Shown: in pieces, positions 56,113 to 64,000 of the stretch
How positions within the stretch are numbered: the stretch's first letter is position 1
How the letters are laid out: each line of letters starts with the position of its first letter
From: Pseudidiomarina homiensis
GTDB taxonomy: Bacteria; Pseudomonadota; Gammaproteobacteria; Enterobacterales; Alteromonadaceae
Assembly (NCBI RefSeq): GCF_003987225.1
Contig: NZ_PIPX01000003.1
Span: 62,001-126,000, forward strand
Direction: 5' to 3'
DNA length: 64,000 nucleotides
The notes under the pieces: generated by a model
What the model was told of the DNA's origin: nothing
The model's database searches: none
What the model saw: the letters and a program-made list of their open reading frames with translations, nothing else
Position numbers and translations under genes: made by a program

Positions 56113-57960
56113 CTAAACCGACAACTTATCAATGCGTTTGCCACCCCAGATGGCATTGATAACAGCCCGTGTACCCACGATAGCCGTAAACATTGAGGTT
56201 AAGATACCGATCATTAGGGTCACGGCGAAACCTTTGATGGGTCCCGTACCGATAGCGAACAAAATAATTGCGGCAATGAGTGTCGTCACGTTGGCATCGG
56301 CGATGGTTGATAGCGCACTATCATAACCGTGATGAATCGCTTGCTGCGGACTCCGCTTGGCTTTGATTTCTTCACGTATTCGCTCAAAGATAAGCACGTT
56401 GGCGTCAACCGCCATACCCACCGTCAAGACGATACCCGCCATACCCGGCAAGGTCAGCGTCGCGCCTGGGATCATCGACATAACGCCAATAATCAATACC
56501 AGGTTCGAGGCCAAAGCGAGATTGGCGACAAGACCAAATTTTTTGTAGTAGATCACCATAAAGATCAAGACCAATACAAAGCCCCAAATGATGGCTTGGG
56601 TACCCATATCAATGTTTTCTTGACCAAGGCTTGGACCAACCGTACGTTCTTCAACGATTTGAATCGGTGCAATCAAGGCACCTGCGCGCAATAGTAGCGC
56701 GAGGTTCTGTGCTTCTTGTACCGAGCTGATACCGGTAATACTAAAGACACTGCCTAACCGCGACTGAATCGTCGCAACGTTGATGACTTCTTCTTTGCGC
56801 TCGAAAATAATGTTGCCTTCGCCATCACGCTCACCTGTCGCCTTAAACTCAATAAACAGGGTCGCCATCGGGTTGCCAACATTATCGCGTGTTGCCAACG
56901 ACATTTTGTCACCGCCGGCACCATCAAGCGTGATGTTGACTGACGGACGTTGGTTTTCATCAAACGCTGAGTTTGCTTTAACGATGTGATCACCGGTGAG
57001 GATGACATCCTCTTCCAACAACACATTGCCGCCATTACGATTTGGGAACAACTCAGAACCGAAAGGTACACGACCCATTTCAGCGTCGCGGACACTGTTT
57101 TCCGTATCCACTAAACGAAACTCAAGCGTTGCCGTAGCACCAAGAATTTCTTTCGCGCGTGCAGTATCTTGCACACCCGGCAGTTGCACCACGATGCGGT
57201 CAGCGCCTTGACGCTGAACCAAAGGCTCTGCAACACCTAACTCATTTACCCGATTACGCAAAATGGTGACGTTCTGCGAAATCGCATAGTCTTGTGTCTC
57301 GGCGACTTGCGCTTCGGTCATGCGCAAGGTGATTTCTTGTGCACCTTCGTCTTCCAAGACGATGTAGCCTTCGTAGGCGCCATCAAGATAGGCCGCGGCA
57401 GCGCTAAAATCGTCAGGGGTACGCAAGCGTACGGTTAAGTCATCACCATTGCGCTCGACACTTGTGTAACGAATCCGCTCTTCACGCAAATCAGCACGAA
57501 TAGTGTCACGCATCTGCCCGAGGATTTTGCGCATGGCTTCGTTCATGTCGACTTCCATCAAGAAGTGCACACCACCACGCAAATCTAGACCGAGCTTCAT
57601 CGGAGTCGCACCAAGAGCTTCAAGCCATGCAGGAGTTGCCGGCGCTAAATTCAACGCCACCACGTAATCACTACCCAACGACTTTAAGATAGCCTCACGA
57701 GCACGCAACTGTTCACTATCAGAATTCAGACGAACGAGAATCTGACCTTCTTCCATGACCACCGACTTAGGTGCAATGTTAAGTTCTTCTAATGTGTCCT
57801 CAACCTTGCCTAAGACTTGCGTATCCACCGTGGTCGTACGGGTTGCTGATACCTGCACCGCAAAGTCTTCACCGTACAAGTTTGGCAAAGCATACAGCGC
57901 GGCCACCGCCAAAATGGCAATGACCATCAGGTTTTTCCAGAGCGGAAACTTGTTTAACAC
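56113..57960 (-). CDS. secD: Protein translocase subunit SecD
   Basis: Inner-membrane partner of SecF, 615 residues. N-terminal membrane segment, large periplasmic P1 region with [17 protein letters not shown] (about residues 117-133) and [27 protein letters not shown], then five C-terminal membrane segments with [17 protein letters not shown]. The size and motifs are normal. It follows yajC by 18 nt in a yajC-secD-secF operon. Confidence 0.97.
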   Translation of the reverse strand: MLNKFPLWKNLMVIAILAVAALYALPNLYGEDFAVQVSATRTTTVDTQVLGKVEDTLEELNIAPKSVVMEEGQILVRLNSDSEQLRAREAILKSLGSDYVVALNLAPATPAWLEALGATPMKLGLDLRGGVHFLMEVDMNEAMRKILGQMRDTIRADLREERIRYTSVERNGDDLTVRLRTPDDFSAAAAYLDGAYEGYIVLEDEGAQEITLRMTEAQVAETQDYAISQNVTILRNRVNELGVAEPLVQRQGADRIVVQLPGVQDTARAKEILGATATLEFRLVDTENSVRDAEMGRVPFGSELFPNRNGGNVLLEEDVILTGDHIVKANSAFDENQRPSVNITLDGAGGDKMSLATRDNVGNPMATLFIEFKATGERDGEGNIIFERKEEVINVATIQSRLGSVFSITGISSVQEAQNLALLLRAGALIAPIQIVEERTVGPSLGQENIDMGTQAIIWGFVLVLIFMVIYYKKFGLVANLALASNLVLIIGVMSMIPGATLTLPGMAGIVLTVGMAVDANVLIFERIREEIKAKRSPQQAIHHGYDSALSTIADANVTTLIAAIILFAIGTGPIKGFAVTLMIGILTSMFTAIVGTRAVINAIWGGKRIDKLSV

Positions 57961-57978
57961 GTTACATCCTTATCTCTA

Positions 57979-58314
57979 TTACAGAGATTTCATGGTTCCT
58001 TTTGGCAGAACCGCTGTTACCGCCGATTTTTGCACGGTTACTTCAACGCCTTCAGCCAGCGCGATAACCATAAAGTCTTTGTCTTCAGTGATCTTAGTGA
58101 TGCGACCAACCAAGCCACCGTTCATCAATACTTCGTCGCCCTTGCTCACGCTCGCGATAAGTTCTTTATGTTGTTTTACGCGTTTCGCTTGCGGACGATA
58201 GATCATGAAGTAAAAGATTAAACCGAACATCACCAGCATGAAGATAAGCTCCATACCACCACCTTGCTGGGCTGCGCCATCTTGTGCGTATGCGGTACCG
58301 ATTAAAAAGTCCAT
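57979..58314 (-). CDS. yajC: Preprotein translocase accessory subunit YajC
   Basis: Small single-span membrane protein of 111 residues. The membrane segment is about residues 23-40 (LIFMLVMFGLIFYFMIYRPQAKR), followed by the conserved GDEVLMNGGLVGRITKI domain. It is the first gene of the secDF operon. The promoter must lie in the 215-bp gap to the divergent TRIC-like gene; I see no strong promoter match there. Confidence 0.96.
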   Translation of the reverse strand: MDFLIGTAYAQDGAAQQGGGMELIFMLVMFGLIFYFMIYRPQAKRVKQHKELIASVSKGDEVLMNGGLVGRITKITEDKDFMVIALAEGVEVTVQKSAVTAVLPKGTMKSL

Positions 58315-58529
58315 AATTTCCTCATTCGTATCGAGTTAGATTGAATCACTTTGAGATGGGGCTATTCGTTACACAAACAACCCTACATCGCAATTTTTTG
58401 TAAAAATTGTCCCGCATTCTAACGAATTTATCGCGCGAAGGGGAGTCATCTTCGCATGTGACTGCTAGGCATCCGTCACAATCCATGCCAAACTGAGTTT
58501 TTTATCGAGCAAAACAGTCGATTATCGCC

Positions 58530-59147
58530 ATGGAACTCTTTTTTTATTGGTTTGATCATTTAGGCGTTGCGGTGTTCGCTATTTCCGGCACGCTGCTGGC
58601 CTTCCGCAAAAATATGGACGGCTTTGGCGTGATTGTCCTCGCCTCAGTCACCGCTATTGGCGGCGGCACTCTGCGCGACTTGATTCTGGATTTGCCTGTC
58701 TTCTGGGCCTACGACCCCACCTATCTTTACACGATTATTGTTGCTGCTCTTGGCACCATCGTCTGGCTGCGTTTTCGCGATTATATCCACCAAAAAACCT
58801 TGCTGACGGCAGATGCTTTCGGCTTGGCCTTCTTTACGGTGATGGGCGCACAAAAAGCGCACATGGCTGAGTTTCCTGCGATTATCTGTGTGGTCATGGG
58901 CACCATGACAGCTTGCTTTGGCGGCATGTTACGGGACGTGCTTGCGCGCGACATTCCAATGGTATTAAAAGGCGAACTCTACGCCACAACCTGTTTGATT
59001 GGCGCCAGTGTTTACGTGCTTATTGCTGATTACAGTCCGCTACTGGCCCTGTTAGTCGGTGGTGTTGTCACATTACTGCTGCGCCTTGGCGCAATACGCT
59101 GGCAGTGGCACTTGCCGGTATTTCAAGAGCATGGTGAGTCGCGTTAA
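58530..59147 (+). CDS. TRIC-like (YicG/UPF0126) cation channel family protein
   Basis: Inner-membrane protein of 205 residues with about seven hydrophobic segments made of two related halves. The repeats carry GVIVLASVTAIGGGTLRDLIL and CVVMGTMTACFGGMLRDVLARD, the GG-G-RD glycine kinks typical of trimeric intracellular cation channel relatives. Prokaryotic members conduct potassium in vitro; the physiological role is unclear. It ends 2 nt before the symporter-kinase gene, so the two are probably one transcript. Confidence 0.9.
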   Translation: MELFFYWFDHLGVAVFAISGTLLAFRKNMDGFGVIVLASVTAIGGGTLRDLILDLPVFWAYDPTYLYTIIVAALGTIVWLRFRDYIHQKTLLTADAFGLAFFTVMGAQKAHMAEFPAIICVVMGTMTACFGGMLRDVLARDIPMVLKGELYATTCLIGASVYVLIADYSPLLALLVGGVVTLLLRLGAIRWQWHLPVFQEHGESR

Positions 59148-59149
59148 CC

Positions 59150-62100
59150 ATGTTACCCACGTCGCTCACCGTCATACTTGCCATACTGTATATCGCGTTG
59201 CTCTACAGTATCGCCTATCGTGGTGAACGCAAAACACCGAATGAAATCAAACCCTATCGCTATGCCCTCGCCCAAGGCATCCACTGCACCACTTGGGCGT
59301 TTTACGGAACCATCACGCAGTCTGCCTATTACGGCTGGTCGATGGCACCGACGTATTTAGGCGCAATCGCGGTCTTTTTGTTCGCCCATCGCGTGCAAAT
59401 GCGCTTGCTACATGTTTGTAAGCAAAAGAACCTTACCTCGATTGCTGATGTGATTAGCCACCGCTACGGCAAGTCATCGAGTCTTGCGATCGTGGTGGCC
59501 CTACTGGCGTTGATTGGCATCGTCCCCTACATCGCATTGCAGCTACGCGCCGTCACCGGTAGCTTCGCCACCGTTACTGGGTTAGTCGACCAACCATTAC
59601 CTTGGTTTGGTGACGTTGCCGCACTCGTCGCCTTAGCGATGATGGGCTTTGCCATCTTGTTTGGTACCCGCCGCCTAAGCCTCGCTGAACAGCATTCTGG
59701 ACTTATGGATGCGGTTGCTTTTGAATCGGTTATCAAGCTCGGCGCCTTTCTACTGGTCGGCTTGTTTGTCAGCTACACCATGTTTGATGGCGTCGGCGAC
59801 TTATTTACCCAAGCCGCACAACAACCAGAAATAGCTACAGTGATGCAGGGCAAATCCAATGGCGCTTTCATCTATGTGACGCATGTGCTGCTGGGTGCGA
59901 TCTCGATGTTCTGCTTGCCTAGACAATTTCACGTAAGTTACATCGAAAACACCGACCCAGAAGAGTTGCGTACCGCCCGTTGGGCTTTTCCGCTTTACCT
60001 ATTTGCCATTAACTTATTTATTTTGCCGATTTCACTTGCCGGTCTGTTACTGGTGCCGCAAGCCGCCCAGCAAGACACCTTCATGCTACAACTGTTGCTG
60101 CTGGCCGACGAGCCAACAATTACTGCGGTCGCCTTTATCGGTGGCTTGGCATCGGCGACCAGCATGGTGATTATCGCCACACTCGCACTCAGCATCATGA
60201 TGTCGAACGATGTCATTATGCCGCTGTGGCTTAAACTTACACAGCGAAAACTACGCAAATTGACCTTCACACCGAATCGTATCTTGACGATCCGGCGGTC
60301 GACCATAGCCACCATCATCGTCTTAGCGTTCGGTTTTCACAAACTCACCGAAGCGAATTTGCCGCTGGTTAACGCCGGCTTACTGTCTTTGGCACTCCTT
60401 GCGCAACTGGCACCAGCGCTGCTCGGCGGCCTGGTCTGGCGACGCGGCAGTTATTATGGCGTGGTCAGTGGCTTGCTGGCCGGTACCGCATTGTGGGGCT
60501 GGTTACTCTTTTGGCCCTCGTTGGCCAGTTCCCGCGATTTACTCGATGTAGAACTCGCAAACGGGGTGCTACTGAGTCTGGGCTGTAACTTAGGCTTGTA
60601 TCTTGCTGTTTCATGGTTAACCAGTTTACGTACCCCGCCAAGTCAGCGCCGCGACTGGACTAACCCTACCTTGCATCACCAAGAGCTTTATCAACATCAG
60701 CCCATCAACTGGGGGCGGTTGCGACAAGTTCTGGCGCGTTTTTTTGATTCCGTAGAAATTGAGCGCCTGCAGCAGCGTGCGCAACTTGATCTTACCAGTG
60801 CCGACTCCGAAGACTGGGTACCCACACCGATATTGGCCCGTGTTGAGCGCGAGCTCGCAGCGGTCATTGGTAGTGCCGCCAGTCGAATTTTGTTGGAAGC
60901 CGTCACGCAGCAACCTGCGATGCCTATTTCGCAGGTCGTCAACTGGGCCACACAAGCCTCGCAACTGTACAAATTCAATCGCGAATTATTACAAGCCTCG
61001 GTAGAAAATATCCCGCAAGGTATTAGTGTGGTCGACCAAGATTTGCGTTTGGTCGCTTGGAATCAACGTTACGAGGAAATCTTCAGCTATCCGAAAGGCT
61101 TTCTCAATGCCGGTATGCCGGTCGCCGAGCTCCTGCGCTACAACGCAGAACGCGGCTTACTCGGACGTGGCCACGCCGCTGATCTTGAGCGTGAAGTCGA
61201 CAAACGCTTGAATTACCTGCGCTCGGGCAGCGCTTATCGGTATCAACGACAGCAAGGCGAACGCCATATCGAATTACAAGGCGCGCCGATGCCAGGCGGT
61301 GGCTTTGTGACGACTTACACCGATATTACCGAGCTGGTAGCTGCGCAAGAACAGCTCGAAGACATCAACCGCGAACTCGAACAACGCGTCGCCGATCGTA
61401 CCCAACAGTTATTGTTAGCCAAACAAGCTGAGGAGAGGGCGCACGAGAGTAAAACGCGCTTCTTCGCCGCGGTTAGTCATGACTTAATGCAGCCCTTTAA
61501 TGCCGCAACGCTATTCTGTGACATGTTGCGCCAACGACTTGATGGCGAGCACGGCGTCCTGGCCCGACAAATCCAACAGTCGTTACAGAATGCCGAGGAG
61601 CTGCTGACGATGTTGCTGGATATGACGCGACTTGAAGCGGGCAACTTACCGGTCAATAAACAGCGCGTAAACTTGCATGAGGTCATTGCGCCAGTGGTAG
61701 AGGCACAGCGTGTTATCGCTGCCGAAAAAGGCCTGCAAATTCACTATGTTCCTTGTAACGCCGAAGTTTACACCGACCGCAAGCTACTCAGTCGGATGTT
61801 ACAGAACTTGCTTTCCAATGCAGTTCGCTACACCCATAAAGGCAAAGTTTTGGTGGGCTGTCGACGTAGTGACAAGGCGGTCCGTATGCATGTTATCGAT
61901 AGTGGTCAAGGCATTCCGCCGGATCAACTGAAGGCGATCTTCCGTGAGTTTCATCAAGTTTCGCCGCAAGGCGATAATCCAGGCATCGGCTTAGGACTCG
62001 CCATTGTCGAACGCCTCGGGCAACTACTAGAGATTCCTCTGCAGGTGAACTCTAAGGTCGGCCAAGGTACTGACTTTTCGATGTTGCTGCCCGTCGAGCG

Positions 62101-62530
62101 TTGGCGTAGCACCAGCGTTCCCACAGCTACCCCCCACCCCATCAGCGAGGCAAGCTTTTTGCAAGGCAGGTCTTTCTGGCTTATCGATAATGACACGCGC
62201 ATGCTAGCCGCTGTGCAACAGCTATTGGAAAGCTGGGGGGCTGAGGTTACCAGTGCGGTTAACGCCGATAACTTGCAACGTGATGCTGGCCAAGCACAAC
62301 CTGACTTATTAATCGTCGATTACCATTTGGACAATAACGTGACTGGCATTGAGGTGCTTCATCAATTGCGCCAGCAACCGCAACTTGCGGAGCTTGATGC
62401 GATTGTCATTTCCGCTGATCCAGATGAGGTGCTGCGCGAACAGGCGATTGCCGCGCAGGCTGGCTTTATGCCAAAACCCTTAAAGCCAGCGGCGCTGCGT
62501 AGACTTTTGAAGCGTTATTTGCAGAATTAA
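59150..62530 (+). CDS. crbS: Symporter-fused hybrid sensor histidine kinase (CrbS-like)
   Basis: A 1126-residue sensor. An N-terminal sodium/solute symporter (SSF) domain with about 13 membrane segments (1-490) is followed by a linker resembling the STAC region (about 515-620), a PAS domain (about 625-740; NIPQGISVVDQDLRLVAWN), a short coiled coil, the kinase acceptor His in AAVSHDLMQPF (H777), ATP-binding motifs NLLSNAVRYTHKG, DSGQGIP and GIGLGLAI, and a C-terminal receiver with phospho-acceptor Asp in LLIVDYHLDN (D1057). This order matches CrbS, which with CrbR controls acetate use through acs. The paired LuxR-type gene supports that; acs is not in the window. Confidence 0.85.
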   Translation: MLPTSLTVILAILYIALLYSIAYRGERKTPNEIKPYRYALAQGIHCTTWAFYGTITQSAYYGWSMAPTYLGAIAVFLFAHRVQMRLLHVCKQKNLTSIADVISHRYGKSSSLAIVVALLALIGIVPYIALQLRAVTGSFATVTGLVDQPLPWFGDVAALVALAMMGFAILFGTRRLSLAEQHSGLMDAVAFESVIKLGAFLLVGLFVSYTMFDGVGDLFTQAAQQPEIATVMQGKSNGAFIYVTHVLLGAISMFCLPRQFHVSYIENTDPEELRTARWAFPLYLFAINLFILPISLAGLLLVPQAAQQDTFMLQLLLLADEPTITAVAFIGGLASATSMVIIATLALSIMMSNDVIMPLWLKLTQRKLRKLTFTPNRILTIRRSTIATIIVLAFGFHKLTEANLPLVNAGLLSLALLAQLAPALLGGLVWRRGSYYGVVSGLLAGTALWGWLLFWPSLASSRDLLDVELANGVLLSLGCNLGLYLAVSWLTSLRTPPSQRRDWTNPTLHHQELYQHQPINWGRLRQVLARFFDSVEIERLQQRAQLDLTSADSEDWVPTPILARVERELAAVIGSAASRILLEAVTQQPAMPISQVVNWATQASQLYKFNRELLQASVENIPQGISVVDQDLRLVAWNQRYEEIFSYPKGFLNAGMPVAELLRYNAERGLLGRGHAADLEREVDKRLNYLRSGSAYRYQRQQGERHIELQGAPMPGGGFVTTYTDITELVAAQEQLEDINRELEQRVADRTQQLLLAKQAEERAHESKTRFFAAVSHDLMQPFNAATLFCDMLRQRLDGEHGVLARQIQQSLQNAEELLTMLLDMTRLEAGNLPVNKQRVNLHEVIAPVVEAQRVIAAEKGLQIHYVPCNAEVYTDRKLLSRMLQNLLSNAVRYTHKGKVLVGCRRSDKAVRMHVIDSGQGIPPDQLKAIFREFHQVSPQGDNPGIGLGLAIVERLGQLLEIPLQVNSKVGQGTDFSMLLPVERWRSTSVPTATPHPISEASFLQGRSFWLIDNDTRMLAAVQQLLESWGAEVTSAVNADNLQRDAGQAQPDLLIVDYHLDNNVTGIEVLHQLRQQPQLAELDAIVISADPDEVLREQAIAAQAGFMPKPLKPAALRRLLKRYLQN

Positions 62531-63198
62531 TCTTGGTTGTCAGCAACCAGAGAATGACGATCGGGAACACTCAACATTTGCTTAAACACAATTCCAGCTT
62601 GCGTGCGATTGGTCACTTCCAACTTGCGCAGAATAGCCGAAACATGCTGTTTGATAGTGGTTTCTTGGACGTTCAGCTCATAGGCGATTTGCTTGTTTAA
62701 TAAGCCGTCGGCTAAACATTCGAGCACCCGGTATTGCTGTGGCGTCAGGAGTTCTAGGCGTTGCGCAAAATCCACTTCAGGCGTTGCTTCATTATTGGCG
62801 ACTGCGTCGCGCAAATGCGCAGGTAACCAAGTGTCGCCAGCGAGCACGTGATGAATCGCTGCCTGCAGCTCAGCGAGCGGCATGGATTTCGGAATGTAGG
62901 CACTGGCGCCAAAGGCCATCGCCTGCCGAATGACCGACAACTGCTCATTGGCCGACACCACCACAACAAGGATGTCTGGGTAGCGGCTCCGTAGCGAAGT
63001 TATCGCCGACAAACCTTTGTTGCCAGGCATCGATAAGTCGAGCAGCACCAGCTCAAGTTGCGGTTGTTGCTGCAAAACATCGAGTAACTGCGGAAAACTT
63101 GCTGCTTCAGCGATATCAGTGGAAAGGGTTTCCACCAGCGCTTGCTTTAGCGCTGCACGAAATAAAGGATGATCATCAGCAATAACTGCACGAGCCAT
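62527..63198 (-). CDS. crbR: LuxR-type response regulator (CrbR-like)
   Basis: NarL/FixJ-family two-component regulator. Receiver domain with D8/D9 (IADDHPLF) and phospho-acceptor D54 (VLLDLSMPG), then a LuxR helix-turn-helix (LTPQQYRVLECLADGLLNKQIAYELNVQETTIKQHV) near the C terminus. The start at 63198 (MARAVIADDHP) fits the family, but 63231 is possible and neither has a clear ribosome-binding site. It is convergent with the symporter-kinase gene and their ends overlap by 4 nt. It is probably the kinase's partner. Confidence 0.85.
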   Translation of the reverse strand: MARAVIADDHPLFRAALKQALVETLSTDIAEAASFPQLLDVLQQQPQLELVLLDLSMPGNKGLSAITSLRSRYPDILVVVVSANEQLSVIRQAMAFGASAYIPKSMPLAELQAAIHHVLAGDTWLPAHLRDAVANNEATPEVDFAQRLELLTPQQYRVLECLADGLLNKQIAYELNVQETTIKQHVSAILRKLEVTNRTQAGIVFKQMLSVPDRHSLVADNQD

Positions 63199-63311
63199 AG
63201 ATGTTTCGGATTGGTTAAGACTGATGACCATGCTAGCGTGTCCAGAGAGAAAAGTCAGTGGTTACCTACCATCAACTCACCGATAGTAAGTAACCACTTG
63301 TAACAGGGGGC

Positions 63312-64000
63312 TTAGAACTTGTACCCCACTGACAGGGAGATGGTACGCGGGTCGCCATAGAAGCCAACGACAGCGTCATCACCGAAGGTTGGGCCGAAGT
63401 TATAACCACCAACACGATACTCTTCGTCGGTTAGGTTTTTACCATGTAGCCCAACATTCCACTGACCACTGTTTGAATACCAAACGATACTTGTATTCAA
63501 GAGACCATAGCTGTCTTGGTCAAGCGGCGAGGCGGCTTCAAACATTTGCACGTCATCACGGAACGCATAGTTACCCGACCATACGATCTGTCCACTTTCC
63601 AACTCAAAGGTTTGATTGAAACCGAGGTTGTAGGTGAGTTCAGGGGTGTTTTGGAATGACCATGCATCCGTTACATCGGTGGTCTCTCCGGTCGCTGGCT
63701 CGGTGTAGACAACGGCATCGAATTCAGCATCGATGTAACCCAACATCGCCGTAAAGTTCAGGCTGTCGGTTGCGGCAAAGACGGTCTCAACTTCAAAACC
63801 TTTTACCGTCGATTCACCGGCATTCAAGACTTGTGAAGAGATACCTGCTTCCACAACACGTTGCACGGTCACCTGCATGTCAGTGTAGTCCGAGAAGAAC
63901 ACCGCACTGTTCAGACGCATGCGGCCGTCCAGTAATTCAGACTTCATACCAAACTCGAAAGTGTCGACGATTTCTGGATCGTAAGGCTCATCAATGGTGG
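63312..64000 (-). CDS. TonB-dependent receptor, C-terminal fragment
   Basis: The gene runs off the right edge; about 229 C-terminal residues are visible, in frame to the last base. The sequence DPEIVDTFEFGMKSELLDGRMRLNSAVFFSDYTDMQV is the classical late-barrel motif of these receptors. It is followed by GFEVETVFAATDSLNFTAMLGYIDAEF, WYSNSGQWNVGLHGKNLTDEEYRVGGYN and a terminal Phe (LSVGYKF). This resembles the iron-siderophore/sugar-type subgroup rather than the Oar type. No Pho box can be assessed, as its promoter is outside the window. Confidence 0.9.
   Translation of the reverse strand, partial: TIDEPYDPEIVDTFEFGMKSELLDGRMRLNSAVFFSDYTDMQVTVQRVVEAGISSQVLNAGESTVKGFEVETVFAATDSLNFTAMLGYIDAEFDAVVYTEPATGETTDVTDAWSFQNTPELTYNLGFNQTFELESGQIVWSGNYAFRDDVQMFEAASPLDQDSYGLLNTSIVWYSNSGQWNVGLHGKNLTDEEYRVGGYNFGPTFGDDAVVGFYGDPRTISLSVGYKF

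Noticed and set aside
58315-58529. Possible Pho half-sites (GTCATCT, ATGTGAC, CCGTCAC) in the yajC/TRIC gap
   Set aside because: They are not in consistent orientation or 11-bp register and have no matched -10.
1-64000. tRNA, rRNA, CRISPR, insertion sequences, prophage or toxin-antitoxin genes
   Set aside because: I saw no cloverleaf-like gene, no spaced repeat array, no transposase or integrase, and no phage structural gene. Small structured RNAs could have been missed by eye.

Overview
The window is a dense piece of a gammaproteobacterial chromosome. Gene content and order (tadA/purL/mltF/guaA/guaB/xseA; thiI-xseB-ispA-dxs / pgpA-thiL-nusB-ribH / secF-secD-yajC), large-form PstC/PstA, Oar-type TonB-dependent receptors and a TtpC-type TonB system suggest an Alteromonadales relative, most likely Idiomarinaceae. 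That placement is an inference from gene content only. I found no rRNA, tRNA, CRISPR array, insertion sequence or prophage.

Region by region: 1-7.5 kb holds the phosphate locus on the minus strand, phoB-phoR-pstS-pstC-pstA-pstB (pstB cut by the window edge). 7.5-16 kb holds a secreted nuclease/phosphatase-fold lipoprotein and two paralogous Oar-like receptors flanking tadA. 16-26 kb is purine and DNA-repair housekeeping (purL, mltF, guaA, guaB, xseA). 26-39 kb is a second accessory block: an AEC transporter, a porin, a six-gene TonB energising operon (DUF3450, TtpC, ExbB, ExbD, TonB, TPR), the YbdG mechanosensitive channel, and a lipoprotein plus TonB-dependent receptor pair. 39-45 kb holds a membrane histidine kinase, rdgC, an M49-like peptidase lipoprotein, trmN6 and a DEAD-box helicase. 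45-58 kb is thiamine, isoprenoid, riboflavin and Sec housekeeping. 58-64 kb holds a TRIC-like channel, a symporter-fused hybrid kinase with a LuxR-type regulator (CrbS/CrbR-like), and the C-terminal part of another TonB-dependent receptor.

The main result is regulatory. Eight promoters in the first 39 kb carry PhoB-box half-sites (consensus-like CTGTCAT) repeated at an exact 11-bp period. In every one, a half-site ends exactly 10 bp upstream of a plausible -10 hexamer. They precede phoB, pstS, pstC, both Oar-like receptors, the porin, the TonB operon and the lipoprotein/TonB-dependent receptor operon. The TonB operon has five phased half-sites, the lipoprotein/receptor operon four and oar2 four.

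I infer a phosphate-starvation outer-membrane acquisition system: secreted or surface proteins and three receptors bring phosphorus compounds across the outer membrane, a dedicated TonB/TtpC complex powers the receptors, a porin adds passive entry, and Pst imports phosphate across the inner membrane, all under PhoBR. The ligands are unknown. Two GTAG-type REP/BIME palindromic elements and a GAACAGC heptamer repeat mark the two accessory blocks.
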